Shown here one piece after another: positions 55,566 through 63,966 of a DNA stretch of 64,000 bases. The notes beneath the pieces were generated by a model. The model had not been told where the DNA came from and ran no database searches. It saw only the letters and a program-made list of their open reading frames with translations. The number at the start of each line of letters is the position of its first letter. Position 1 is the first letter of the stretch. The DNA comes from Pseudomonas putida (GTDB lineage: Bacteria > Pseudomonadota > Gammaproteobacteria > Pseudomonadales > Pseudomonadaceae): contig NZ_JANHLD010000002.1 in NCBI RefSeq assembly GCF_028682455.1, positions 1,116,001-1,180,000 of the forward strand, in the 5' to 3' direction. The position numbers were made by a program, and so were the translations under genes.

Positions 55566-56048
55566 TCAATCCACTTTGACCTGCTCGGGCGCCACGCTCA
55601 TCCGATACTCGATGCAACCCGAATTTTGCGCGACCCAGTCGTACAACTTCTGCGCCCGCTTGTTGCTGTGATGGGTATGCCAGTACAGGCGCCCGCACTG
55701 GTGTTGGCGGGCAAACGCCTGGACCCACTCGATCAAGGATTTCCCCGCCCCAGCCCCACGCACCGAAGGCGCCACGTACAAATCCTCCAGGTAACAGAAG
55801 TCGGCCTCAGACCAGGTCGAACGGTGCAGCACCGCATTCACCATCCCCACCACCTCGCCATTGTGCACGGCAACTGCCGCCACCATCGGCTCATCCGGGT
55901 CGAGGAAACGTTTGAACGTGGCCTGGCTCACAGCCTCGCCCAACGACACTTGATAGAAGTCCTGGTACGCCAGCCACAGGTCCAGCCACTGAGGATAATC
56001 ACCTGCCTGGACGGCCCGAACGGTCACTGCATTCTGCTGATTGGTCAT
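55566..56048 (-). CDS. GNAT-family N-acetyltransferase
   Basis: 160 residues. Acetyl-CoA loop APSVRGAGAGKSLIEW and LYVAPSVRG strand are typical; LYWHTHHSNKRAQKLYD is the C-terminal helix. Substrate unknown. ATG at 56048 (MTNQQN) is chosen because upstream residues do not match the fold. Confidence 0.85.
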   Translation of the reverse strand: MTNQQNAVTVRAVQAGDYPQWLDLWLAYQDFYQVSLGEAVSQATFKRFLDPDEPMVAAVAVHNGEVVGMVNAVLHRSTWSEADFCYLEDLYVAPSVRGAGAGKSLIEWVQAFARQHQCGRLYWHTHHSNKRAQKLYDWVAQNSGCIEYRMSVAPEQVKVD

Positions 56049-56169
56049 TGCTCGAAATTGCCTTTGGAGTGGATAAGGCAGGCAATGTAAGGTGAATCGG
56101 CGATCGCGAACCCGACCAATTCGGGCAAGGGCGGCAGTCCACTCGGGCACTGGCTGCCCCTGCCCGCTG

Positions 56170-56364
56170 TCACCTCTGGCGAAGCAACGCGGCATTGGCC
56201 TGGCGCACCATCTGCACCCATTCGCCGGTACTCACCGAGCCCGAGTGCTCAAGCCGCTGCGCGGCCATCAGTGCCTGGTCATACTCCGCTTCCTGCAGCA
56301 CAGGCTCGCCAAGGTACCTGGCCCGCCATTCCAGGATCGCTGCGGCTCCTTGTTTATCGTCCAT
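56170..56364 (-). CDS. Small hypothetical protein
   Basis: 64 residues from the ATG with AGGA upstream (MDDKQGAAAILEWRARY); ATGs at 56376 and 56370 are alternatives. Helical, basic, no membrane segment. Function unknown. Confidence 0.5.
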   Translation of the reverse strand: MDDKQGAAAILEWRARYLGEPVLQEAEYDQALMAAQRLEHSGSVSTGEWVQMVRQANAALLRQR

Positions 56365-56618
56365 CTCCATCCTCATGTCGCGCTGATTGAAGGCACGCAA
56401 TCCAGGTGCCGCCTGAAAGGCGGCGAGATTACACCACATCAAAGCCAATGAGAATTGTTTGCATTTTTGTCCTTATCAAAAACAGACGAGCGGACAACCG
56501 CCTGCGCTGGGCCTCCCGCTGGCATAGGCCTCATCAGGCACTGTTTTGGTCGCCAATGACCTTGTTGGCCGTCAACCCAGCGACTAATACTTAAGTCTTA
56601 CCTGGGGAGGTATAAAAA

Positions 56619-56855
56619 ATGCTGCCAAGATTCGTTGTCGTTCCAGCAGTGCCCATTGAGACGCATTCTGTACGCAACGGCACTCGATACTACGCAACTA
56701 CTGTCACGGGAGGTTTTGACCTCTATGACAATCAGGAAAAGCTTCGACTCAAGCCCAGCTATCCCACCAGGGCCGAGGCCGATGCCGAATGCGCCAGAAG
56801 AAATAGCGAGCCCAGCTGTCACTATGCAGTGTTTCCCCAACTAAGGACGGTCTGA
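56619..56855 (+). CDS. Small hypothetical protein
   Basis: 78 residues beginning MLPRFVVVPAVPIETHSVRN with a good GGGGAGG site upstream. A YYATTVTGGFDLYDNQEK core and a cysteine-bearing C-terminus. Unrecognised; slightly lower GC than its neighbours. Confidence 0.55.
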   Translation: MLPRFVVVPAVPIETHSVRNGTRYYATTVTGGFDLYDNQEKLRLKPSYPTRAEADAECARRNSEPSCHYAVFPQLRTV

Positions 56856-56922
56856 ACAAAACGCAACAGTGAAACGGTTGTATCCGGCGTCTCTTCGCAA
56901 CACGTACTGCGGGAGCCTTGCC

Positions 56923-57285
56923 ATGAACACATCTGCCATCGCCCTGTTAGCCTTGCTATCAGTGGCAACTGGCTGCTCTACCGACGCCCATGTTTTTCGC
57001 GACCAGCCGCTGGTCGCCAAGGTCGAACCGGGGATGAGCCAGGATCAAGTCCAGAGCATCGGCGGCAAGCCATTGTCAGTATCGGATCGCACTGTCGAGC
57101 CCGGTACCTGCTTTGACTACATGCTCACTCAATCAGGTCGAACTCAGCCCTACCATGTCAGCTTCGACGCGGCCGGCAAGGTAGACCATCAAAGCTTCAT
57201 GACCTGCGCCCAATGGAGTCATGCACAGCAAAAATCCAGGGAAGCCCCCACTAATATGGGAGGTGTTGGAGGTTCGGGTTACTAG
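56923..57285 (+). CDS. osmE: OsmE-like osmotically inducible lipoprotein
   Basis: 120 residues. Lipobox VATGC with C18. The OsmE/SmpA-type core PLVAKVEPGMSQDQVQSIGG and RTVEPGTCFDYML, YHVSFDAAGKVDHQSFMTC match E. coli OsmE. Probably outer-membrane-associated. The C-terminal glycine tail is extra. Confidence 0.85.
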   Translation: MNTSAIALLALLSVATGCSTDAHVFRDQPLVAKVEPGMSQDQVQSIGGKPLSVSDRTVEPGTCFDYMLTQSGRTQPYHVSFDAAGKVDHQSFMTCAQWSHAQQKSREAPTNMGGVGGSGY

Positions 57286-57368
57286 GACTGGTGAGCTACG
57301 CTCAATACGTTGACACGAGCGTGCGGTACTCGCGTCTGGCTGGTTTTATTTCGTTCGGGAGAACCGTT

Positions 57369-57623
57369 ATGAAGTACCTGGCAGCGTTTATCGTCGCACT
57401 GACATTGGGCAGTTCCGCCTTTGCCACCGAATGCGATGACAGCATCAAACAGCTCGAGAATATCGACAAGACTGACGGCCAGGCCCTGACCGGCGGCAAG
57501 GTCGATGAGTTTCGCGAATTGCTCGAGCAGGCCAAGCAGGCACAAAAGGCAGGCGATGAGGAGCTGTGCAATTCTTCAGCCCAACGCGCCCTGCAGATCT
57601 ACAAGGTGGGACGCAGCAAGTAG
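57369..57623 (+). CDS. Small exported hypothetical protein
   Basis: 84 residues. Signal peptide about 1-19 (AAFIVALTLGSSAFA), then a helical domain with two cysteines (TECDDSIKQLEN, EELCNSSAQRALQ) that could form a disulfide. ATG at 57369. Function unknown. Confidence 0.68.
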   Translation: MKYLAAFIVALTLGSSAFATECDDSIKQLENIDKTDGQALTGGKVDEFRELLEQAKQAQKAGDEELCNSSAQRALQIYKVGRSK

Positions 57624-57634
57624 GCAATAAGCTC

Positions 57635-57672
57635 GGTTCATAGCCGCAGCCTGCTGGTGGCGGCTATGAACC
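57635..57672. repeat. 13-bp inverted repeat
   Basis: GGTTCATAGCCGC (57635-57647) and GCGGCTATGAACC (57660-57672), 12-base loop, no T-run. It follows the exported protein gene and may be a terminator or RNA-stability hairpin. The remaining 160 bp to the sulfatase hold no gene I can support. Confidence 0.55.
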
Positions 57673-57832
57673 AATGTCCACTGCTCGCGAGGTTCCTGCT
57701 CGATACTCCCCTGAGTAGTTCGCTCGAACTACCCGGACTTCCCTCTCAATATCCTCCCTTTTACCGACGCGCTGCCACAGCCTCCCTCTCTAGTATCGAA
57801 GCCAAAATCAACAATAACGATGGAGAAAGGAC

Positions 57833-59404
57833 ATGGCCCGCACAGGGAAATGGTCACGCCTACTTGCTATGGCAGGTGCACTGTTAGTCGCGTCGCTGGG
57901 TGTAAAAGCCGCCGACAAGCCCAACATCCTGGTGATCTTTGGGGATGATATCGGCATCTTCAACATCAGCGCCTACAACCAGGGCATGATGGGCTACGAG
58001 ACCCCCAATATCGACCGTATCGCGCGTGAGGGTGCGTTGTTCACCCACTCCTATGGCGAGCAGTCCTGCACTGCCGGGCGTTCGGCCTTCGCGCTGGGCC
58101 AACACCCGTTCCGCACCGGCCTGCTGACCGTTGGCATGCCAGGCTCCGAGCACGGCATCCCGGACTGGGCACCGACCATCGGCGATGTGATGAAACAGCA
58201 AGGCTATACCACCGGCCAGTTCGGCAAGAATCACCTCGGCGATCGCGACCAGCACCTACCGACCAAGCACGGTTTCGACGAGTTCTTCGGCAACCTCTAC
58301 CACATGAACGCCGAGGAAGAACCCGAAACCTACTACTACCCCAAGGATCCCGAGTTCCGCAAAAAGTACGGCCCGCGCGGGGTGATCCACTCCTACGCCG
58401 ACGGCAAGATCGAAGACACCGGTGCCTTGACCCGCAAGCGCATGGAAACCATCGACGATGAACTGGTACAGGCCACCGAGAACTTCATCGACAAGGCGCA
58501 CAAGGCCGACAAGCCCTTCTTCGTCTGGTTCAACTCCACACGCATGCACATCTGGACCCACCTGAAGAAGGAGTCCGAAGGCAAGACCGGCGTTGGTCTC
58601 TACCCGGACGGCATGGTCGAGCACGACGGCCACGTCGGCCAGTTGCTGAAAAAGCTCGATGACCTCGGCATCGCCGACAACACCATCATCATCTACACCA
58701 CTGACAACGGCGCACAAAAATTCACCTGGCCCGATGGCGGTACCTCACCGTTCGCCGGCGAAAAAGGCACCTCCAACGAAGGCGGCCATCGCGTGCCGCT
58801 GCTGGTCAAGTGGCCTCAGGTCATCAAGCCGGGCAGCCGCTACAACAACATGATCGCCCATAACGACTGGATGCCCACGCTGGCGGCCGCAGCCGGCGAC
58901 TCGACACTGGTCGAAGACATGGCCAAGGGCAGCAAGCTCAACGGCAAGGACTACCGCGTTCATCTGGACGGCTACAACTTCCTGCCGTTCTTCAAGGGCG
59001 AGGCCAAGGACAGCCCTCGCGAAGAGTACTTCTACTTCAGCATGGCGGGCGACCTGGACGCGATCCGCTGGAAGGAATGGAAACTGAGCTTCGCGCAGAT
59101 GGAGGGTGACTTCAGCACCAGTGCGCGCACGGTGACCAACGTGCCGGCGTTGACCAACCTGTTCGCCGACCCCTTCCAGACGGCCCGCAAGGAGTCACCC
59201 GGTGCCCGGCGCTGGTCGGCAGACCAGGCCTGGCTGCTGGTACCCATCAAGGCCAAGGTCGGCGCCTTCCTGAGCACCCTGTCGCAATACCCGTTCCAGG
59301 AAGGGGTCAGCCTGAACGTCGCCAACATCAACTACCAGAGCCTGGCAGTGAAGAAAGCCCTGATGGGCCTGAAGAACGCGCCACCGACCAAGGCAAACGA
59401 ATAG
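57833..59404 (+). CDS. Exported arylsulfatase-type sulfatase with CTAGR active site
   Basis: 523 residues. Signal peptide about 1-26. The metal-binding aspartates D38/D39 are in VIFGDDIGIF; the residue converted to formylglycine is C79 in the motif SCTAGRSAF, a CxAxR variant of the usual CxPxR. GKNHLGD and the TDNGAQK metal motif follow. It hydrolyses sulfate esters, likely periplasmic. No formylglycine-generating enzyme gene is in the window. GGAGAAAGGAC precedes the ATG. Confidence 0.87.
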   Translation: MARTGKWSRLLAMAGALLVASLGVKAADKPNILVIFGDDIGIFNISAYNQGMMGYETPNIDRIAREGALFTHSYGEQSCTAGRSAFALGQHPFRTGLLTVGMPGSEHGIPDWAPTIGDVMKQQGYTTGQFGKNHLGDRDQHLPTKHGFDEFFGNLYHMNAEEEPETYYYPKDPEFRKKYGPRGVIHSYADGKIEDTGALTRKRMETIDDELVQATENFIDKAHKADKPFFVWFNSTRMHIWTHLKKESEGKTGVGLYPDGMVEHDGHVGQLLKKLDDLGIADNTIIIYTTDNGAQKFTWPDGGTSPFAGEKGTSNEGGHRVPLLVKWPQVIKPGSRYNNMIAHNDWMPTLAAAAGDSTLVEDMAKGSKLNGKDYRVHLDGYNFLPFFKGEAKDSPREEYFYFSMAGDLDAIRWKEWKLSFAQMEGDFSTSARTVTNVPALTNLFADPFQTARKESPGARRWSADQAWLLVPIKAKVGAFLSTLSQYPFQEGVSLNVANINYQSLAVKKALMGLKNAPPTKANE

Positions 59405-59420
59405 GTGTTCCCGAGGGTTT

Positions 59421-59457
59421 AACGAACAAGGGCAGCCATTGGCTGCCCTTGTTCGTT
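59421..59457 (+). terminator. Sulfatase terminator
   Basis: 17-bp perfect stem (59421-59437 with 59441-59457), loop ATT, ending GTTCGTTTC. Strong terminator-like hairpin. Confidence 0.85.
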
Positions 59458-59538
59458 TCAATGGTTCCCGTGCCATGCCAGCACTATTTAACGCCGATGT
59501 CTTCTGCGAAATGGAGCAGGTCGCAAATCCGGCCCGGT

Positions 59539-59940
59539 TCAGGGTTGCTGCCTGTGCTTCTGAAGCATCACCGCCAACCCCGCCAGTGCAAGGGCGAGCA
59601 GGTAGGCAAACAGACCGAGGTTGATCCCCATGATCATTTTCTCTGTGCCATCGCAGAGCACCATTGATCCACCGTATCCATCACGCAGCCAGTAGGCCAT
59701 CAAGAAACCACCAGTGACGAACAAGGTGAGCAGGCTTGCCAGCCTGAGATCGCCCTTGCCCCACACCAGCCAGACACTGAACGCGCCGATGCTTGTATTG
59801 GTAAACAGCTGCCACGTCTCGTGCAGCCGCGCATGGGGGTCCCATGCCTGGTTGAAGACGTGGGTCTGATTGATCTCGAGGATCGGTACAACGACGGCGT
59901 AAAAAACGATACCCACGGTCACCAAGCACTTTGCCAACAT
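59539..59940 (-). CDS. Integral membrane hypothetical protein
   Basis: 133 residues, four transmembrane helices (about 4-24, 50-68, 73-92, 105-127). The soluble loop NQTHVFNQAWDPHARLHETW has aromatic and histidine residues. Unknown family. Codirectional upstream of the diguanylate cyclase on the complement, about 47 bp gap. Confidence 0.65.
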   Translation of the reverse strand: MLAKCLVTVGIVFYAVVVPILEINQTHVFNQAWDPHARLHETWQLFTNTSIGAFSVWLVWGKGDLRLASLLTLFVTGGFLMAYWLRDGYGGSMVLCDGTEKMIMGINLGLFAYLLALALAGLAVMLQKHRQQP

Positions 59941-59987
59941 GTGAAACCTCCCTGCTCCGCGTTAACCCTAGGTACCCCGCGAGTTTG

Positions 59988-60875
59988 TCACCCCGCCGCG
60001 GAGCGCTGCCGTTTGATCCGGTACATATCGCCATCGGCATGACTGAGCAGTGTATCGGCATCCTCCCCGTCTGCCGGGTACAAGGCCACGCCGATGCTGC
60101 AGGAGGGCATGGTGACCCCGTCAAATTCGGGGCCCAGCGGCTCGGCCATGACGGCGAGAATCTGCGCTACCTTCTCGGCCACCGCGTCCTGGGACTGCAG
60201 GTCCGTCAACAGCACGGTGAATTCATCGCCGCCCATCCGCGCTACCGTGTCGGTCTCGCGCACGCAACGCTCCAGGCGCCGAGCGACCGTACACAGCACA
60301 CGATCGCCCGCCGCGTGCCCATGAACGTCATTGATATCCTTGAAGTCATTGATATCCAGAAACAGCAACGCCAGGGTGTTGTGGTGGCGGTGCGCCGCGC
60401 GCAGGGCGCTGGCCAGGCGGTCATTGAACAGCGACCGGTTGGTCAGGTGGGTCAGCGGATCGTGATGGGCCATGAAACGCAGTTCTTCCTCGGCCTGGCG
60501 CAGGGCCGTCACGTCCCGCGCGACACCGATGCGCGCGCCCACTTCCTTGGACCAGAACGCCGCCCACAGGATATGCACGACACCGCCATCCTTGCGAACG
60601 TAGCGATTGCGAAAATCGACGTGGGACTGACCATTCATGACCCGGATGATCGAAGCCCGCGTGACCGCCAGGTCGTCAGGGTGGATATAGTCGGTGATCG
60701 GGGTGCCCGTCAGTTCGGCGGCACGGTAACCGAGCAGTGCCTCGCAGGCATCGCTCACAAATACGATCTGGTTGTCCCCGTCGACCACGAAGACCGTGTC
60801 CAACATCAGGTGGATCAGCTTGGGATAGAGCGCTTGCAGGTCTACGGGCATAGGCCAGGGGTCCGGTTTGTTCAT
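59988..60875 (-). CDS. PAS-GGDEF diguanylate cyclase
   Basis: 295 residues, soluble. PAS about 25-135 (DTVFVVDGDNQIVFVSDACE, GVARDVTALRQAEEEL). GGDEF domain with HDPLTHLTNRSLFNDRL, the intact active site MGGDEF, and RETD five residues upstream, the RxxD inhibitory I-site. It makes c-di-GMP with product feedback. Start at 60875 (MNKPDP). Confidence 0.92.
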   Translation of the reverse strand: MNKPDPWPMPVDLQALYPKLIHLMLDTVFVVDGDNQIVFVSDACEALLGYRAAELTGTPITDYIHPDDLAVTRASIIRVMNGQSHVDFRNRYVRKDGGVVHILWAAFWSKEVGARIGVARDVTALRQAEEELRFMAHHDPLTHLTNRSLFNDRLASALRAAHRHHNTLALLFLDINDFKDINDVHGHAAGDRVLCTVARRLERCVRETDTVARMGGDEFTVLLTDLQSQDAVAEKVAQILAVMAEPLGPEFDGVTMPSCSIGVALYPADGEDADTLLSHADGDMYRIKRQRSAAG

Positions 60876-61211
60876 CAAGATCATAGCCCGATCACAGGGC
60901 CATTTGGCTACGCCGATCGCCGCCTCTTGCGACGAAGTGCAGAAGACTTTGCGGTCAATTTCGCCAGAATTGCGAAACTTCTGATGCGTAATTGATTCCT
61001 ACAGCACTTTTCACCAGATATGACTGGTTATACAGTCAAAACAACTGGCCCACTCTTCCTATACTGCGGGCGGCGTCCGCATGCCAGCACGCTCCAGCGA
61101 GCCAGGGTGCTTGTTGTGCTGGCATGGCGAACGCCGCCCTGCGGAAATGCGAGGACAGGAACTGCCTGGCTTTTCCATGCAACTAATAAGTCTAAGAACG
61201 AGAAAAGTGTA
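60876..61211. other. Divergent region with structured leader
   Basis: 336 bp without a gene. It contains the dyad TGACTG (61021-61026) / CAGTCA (61033-61038), a GntR-like operator form, and the long stem-loop at 61066-61142. An in-frame extension of the downstream gene reads through the stem but is not a credible N-terminus. Confidence 0.6.
61066..61142 (+). other. Long stem-loop in the ykvI-like leader
   Basis: Left arm 61066-61090 and right arm 61116-61142 pair along about 23 positions with two single-base bulges and one mismatch, around a 25-base loop. Ten contiguous bases (ATGCCAGCAC) pair at the loop end. Located 70 bp before the start codon, it could be a riboswitch-like or attenuator element. 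Confidence 0.7.
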
Positions 61212-62300
61212 ATGAATAAACAATCCATCCAGATTGCGCTTGCTTACATGTCCGTGGTGATCGGCGGCGGCTTCGCCTCCGGGCAGGAGGTCCTGCAGTT
61301 CTTCACCGGCTATGGGCTGATAGGCATTGTCGGTACTCTGGTCAGCGGTGTGCTGTTCGCCTTCCTCGGCATGCAGATCGCCCGGATGAGTTCGCAGATG
61401 CAGGCGAACTCGCACAAGGAAGTCCTTTACCGCTTGTTCGGTAGTCGAGTCGGCCTGATCGTCGACGTCGTGCTGTCGTTCTTCCTGTATGGCGTCGGCG
61501 TAGTCATGCTGGCGGGCAGCGGCTCGATCTTCGCCCAGGAGTACGACATGCCGCCGCTGTTCGGCGGTGTATTGATGACCGTGCTGGTGATCGCCACCCT
61601 GTGCCTGAACGTCAAGCGCATCATCAACTTGATCAGCGCGGTCATGCCCTTCCTGCTGGCGATGGTGCTGATCATCACCACCTACTCGATCTTCAACTAC
61701 AACGCCTCGGTCGAGACCCTCGACGCGGTTGCCCGCGAGAACAACGAGACGGTCACCGGCAACTGGTTCGTCGGCGCCCTGCTGTACGCATCGTTCAACA
61801 TCGCCGTAGGCTTCCCAATGCTGGCAGTCATCGGCGGCATGACCAAACAGCCCAAGGCCGCGGCAGTCGGCGGCATACTCGGCGGCCTTGGCCTGGGTGC
61901 CCTGATCCTGCTGCTGAACATCGGCCTGTTCGCCAACATCAACCAGCTGCAGGGCATCGAAATGCCGTCGCTGGCGCTGTCGGCGCGCATCTCGCCGCTG
62001 CTTGCGGTGGTGATGTCGATCGCACTGGTCTGCATGATCTACAGCACCGCGGTGGGCATGTTCTTTGCCTTCAGCGCCCGCTTCGCCAAGCCTGATTCGC
62101 GCCGCTTCAAAGTCGTCAGCGCCGTGACTGTGTGCGTGGGCCTGGCCTTGAGCCTGGGCGGCTTCAGCAAGTTGGTCGGCACGGTGTATCCACTGCTGGG
62201 CTACGTCGGCTTCGCGCTGATCCTCGCCATCGGCTTCAGCTGGGTACGCAGCCGTTCCGCTGCCAAGGCGCAAAGCGCCAAACTGAGCGCCCTGTCCTGA
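61212..62300 (+). CDS. YkvI-like membrane transporter
   Basis: 362 residues, about ten transmembrane helices. The N-terminus IALAYMSVVIGGGFASGQEV has the G-F-A-S-G-Q-E pattern of the YkvI family, related to LeuT-fold carriers. Unknown substrate. ATG at 61212 has AGAAAAGTG upstream. Preceded by the stem-loop leader. Confidence 0.83.
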   Translation: MNKQSIQIALAYMSVVIGGGFASGQEVLQFFTGYGLIGIVGTLVSGVLFAFLGMQIARMSSQMQANSHKEVLYRLFGSRVGLIVDVVLSFFLYGVGVVMLAGSGSIFAQEYDMPPLFGGVLMTVLVIATLCLNVKRIINLISAVMPFLLAMVLIITTYSIFNYNASVETLDAVARENNETVTGNWFVGALLYASFNIAVGFPMLAVIGGMTKQPKAAAVGGILGGLGLGALILLLNIGLFANINQLQGIEMPSLALSARISPLLAVVMSIALVCMIYSTAVGMFFAFSARFAKPDSRRFKVVSAVTVCVGLALSLGGFSKLVGTVYPLLGYVGFALILAIGFSWVRSRSAAKAQSAKLSALS

Positions 62301-62335
62301 TGCTGATGCCGGTACACACAGGCCATTGAGCGCAG

Positions 62336-62380
62336 CCACAAAAAAGCCGATGCCAGGTTCTGGCATCGGCTTTTTTGTGG
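62336..62380 (+). terminator. Strong terminator after the YkvI-like gene
   Basis: 20-bp perfect stem (62336-62355 with 62361-62380), loop GGTTC, T6 in the right arm. Works on both strands. Confidence 0.9.
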
Positions 62381-62403
62381 CTCTTCACGGCGTCCCGGGG
62401 AAC

Positions 62404-62430
62404 CAAAGCCCAGCATGACGCTGGGCTTTG
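62404..62430 (-). terminator. Lipoprotein gene terminator
   Basis: CAAAGCCCAGC (62404-62414) with GCTGGGCTTTG (62420-62430), loop ATGAC, directly after the minus-strand lipoprotein. Confidence 0.7.
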
Positions 62431-62438
62431 GGTACGAT

Positions 62439-62807
62439 CTACGTGTTTGAACACATCAGCGCTGCATCCAGCAGCCTTCCCTTGTCGTACCAGGCATCCC
62501 GTTGATAGGCAGAGAACTGATGCTGGCTGCCTGAACCCTGGATCTCGACAAGTCCCGTGGCCTTGTTGGGGTCAGTGCTATCAACGAAGAGCTTGAGCGT
62601 GTTGTTCTCCGTCACGGTGTACGTCTTCGAAGCGCCTGAAAGTTCGTCTTGCACACAGACAACATAATCGGGTGGACTTTTTGCAGTGGTGCCAGAGGTA
62701 TAGTCATCTCCCTTACGGATATCAGGATTATGTGCACAGCCTGCCAGCAGGCAGGCAGCTAAAAGCGACAACGTCAATTCACAGGTGACCGACCTTGAAC
62801 CCTTCAT
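62439..62807 (-). CDS. Small lipoprotein, paralogue of the one at 44744
   Basis: 122 residues. Lipobox LLAGC with C24. YVVCVQDELSGASKTYTV and the C-terminal ...ALMCSNT match the other lipoprotein in order and spacing (VCVQ then a final cysteine). ATG at 62807 (MKGSRS); the longer frame has no ribosome site. Lower GC than surroundings. Function unknown. Confidence 0.7.
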   Translation of the reverse strand: MKGSRSVTCELTLSLLAACLLAGCAHNPDIRKGDDYTSGTTAKSPPDYVVCVQDELSGASKTYTVTENNTLKLFVDSTDPNKATGLVEIQGSGSQHQFSAYQRDAWYDKGRLLDAALMCSNT

Positions 62808-63133
62808 ATGACACCTTCCGACTACCCCCTTGTAAATCAATGGATAGCGACGGATAAAAGCTGCCATTTTTTAGTTGTAAGCCAGACTGAAGATCAAGCA
62901 AGCCATCCCCCCTAAAGGTTAGCTTGCAAAGCATATGGACAATATTCTGCTTCGCTATCTTCAAAGGGTTGAATCCGCATAAGGCAGTTAGTCCTGATCC
63001 AGCAATAGCCACGACGACGCCCCCCAGCATGGGTAGTCGACTCCTTGCCGCTCCACTAGCCACTATCGTGCGCTGGGAGCTTCGCTCAAGACGCTAAGCA
63101 TTGGCCTCATTCAGCGCGCAAAGAGACACAGGC
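62808..63133. other. Lower-GC gap with a doubtful reading frame
   Basis: 326 bp. A minus-strand frame 62779-63063 could encode 94 residues with one hydrophobic stretch, overlapping the lipoprotein start, but no ribosome site or family is visible. The composition is lower in GC than neighbouring genes. Confidence 0.35.
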
Positions 63134-63814
63134 ATGAACCCAACCGATATCGAAACCCTTGAACGCTTGTTTCAGAGCCGCCGCAGCTGTCGCGCATTCC
63201 TGCCTCAGCCAGTCGATCACCAAGCCGTCATACGGATGTTCGCGCTGGCCCAGCGCTCTGCCTCCTGGTGCAACACCCAACCTTGGCAAGTCATTGTGAC
63301 GCGAGGCGCTGCGACGGAGCGCTTTCGCACCGCGTATGCCGCTGAACTGAAACTCGGTTCGGCGACACCCGACTTTCCTTTCCCCAGCGAATACCACGGC
63401 GTGTACCAGCAGCGGCGCCGTGAGTGTGGACACCGTCTCTACGAAAGCGTCGGCATCGCCCCTGGCGACCGTAGCGCCAGCCAGCAGCAGACACTGCGCA
63501 ACTTCTCGTTCTTCGACGCCCCCCACGTAGCCATCATCACCAGTGACAAAGCATTGGGTACCTATGGTGCGGTGGACTGCGGCGGCTACGTGGCCAATTT
63601 GCTGCTGGCCGCCGAGGCCCTGGGTATCGGCATCATTGCCCAGGCCGCACTGGCCAGTCACTCCTCGTTCGTACGTCGTCATTTTGAAATCGCCGACGAC
63701 CGCCTGGTGGTCTGCGGCCTTTCCTTTGGCTACGCCGACCACCGATCGCCGGCCAATGCCTTTTACACAAGCCGTGCCGCCTTCGAGGACACGGTGCTGT
63801 GGCACGAAGCCTGA
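63134..63814 (+). CDS. Nitroreductase-family FMN oxidoreductase
   Basis: 226 residues. FMN-binding start LFQSRRSCRAFLPQPVD, RSASWCNTQPWQVIV, and VANLLLAAEALGIGIIAQAA followed by VVCGLSFGYADHRSPAN. Reduces nitro or quinone-like substrates with NAD(P)H. ATG at 63134 with an AGG site. Last complete gene. Confidence 0.87.
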   Translation: MNPTDIETLERLFQSRRSCRAFLPQPVDHQAVIRMFALAQRSASWCNTQPWQVIVTRGAATERFRTAYAAELKLGSATPDFPFPSEYHGVYQQRRRECGHRLYESVGIAPGDRSASQQQTLRNFSFFDAPHVAIITSDKALGTYGAVDCGGYVANLLLAAEALGIGIIAQAALASHSSFVRRHFEIADDRLVVCGLSFGYADHRSPANAFYTSRAAFEDTVLWHEA

Positions 63815-63966
63815 GATAGCGAGTGAAGCCCCCCTGCTCGGCCCCGCTACCGGCTGGCCGGGGACAGTTGCGGGTGGGGCGATAGCGGCCTATTTTCCAA
63901 GCGAGGCCTTTTCTGCGACTCAGGTTTCCGTCCAACCAGTGCGCACGTGCGCAGCGAGGTGACGAC

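Noticed and set aside
61020..61211. N-terminal extension of the YkvI-like protein
   Set aside because: Reads through the stem-loop with no ribosome site; the family start is at 61212.
62779..63063. 94-codon minus-strand frame
   Set aside because: Overlaps the lipoprotein start, lacks a ribosome site and recognisable fold; kept only as a note on the gap.
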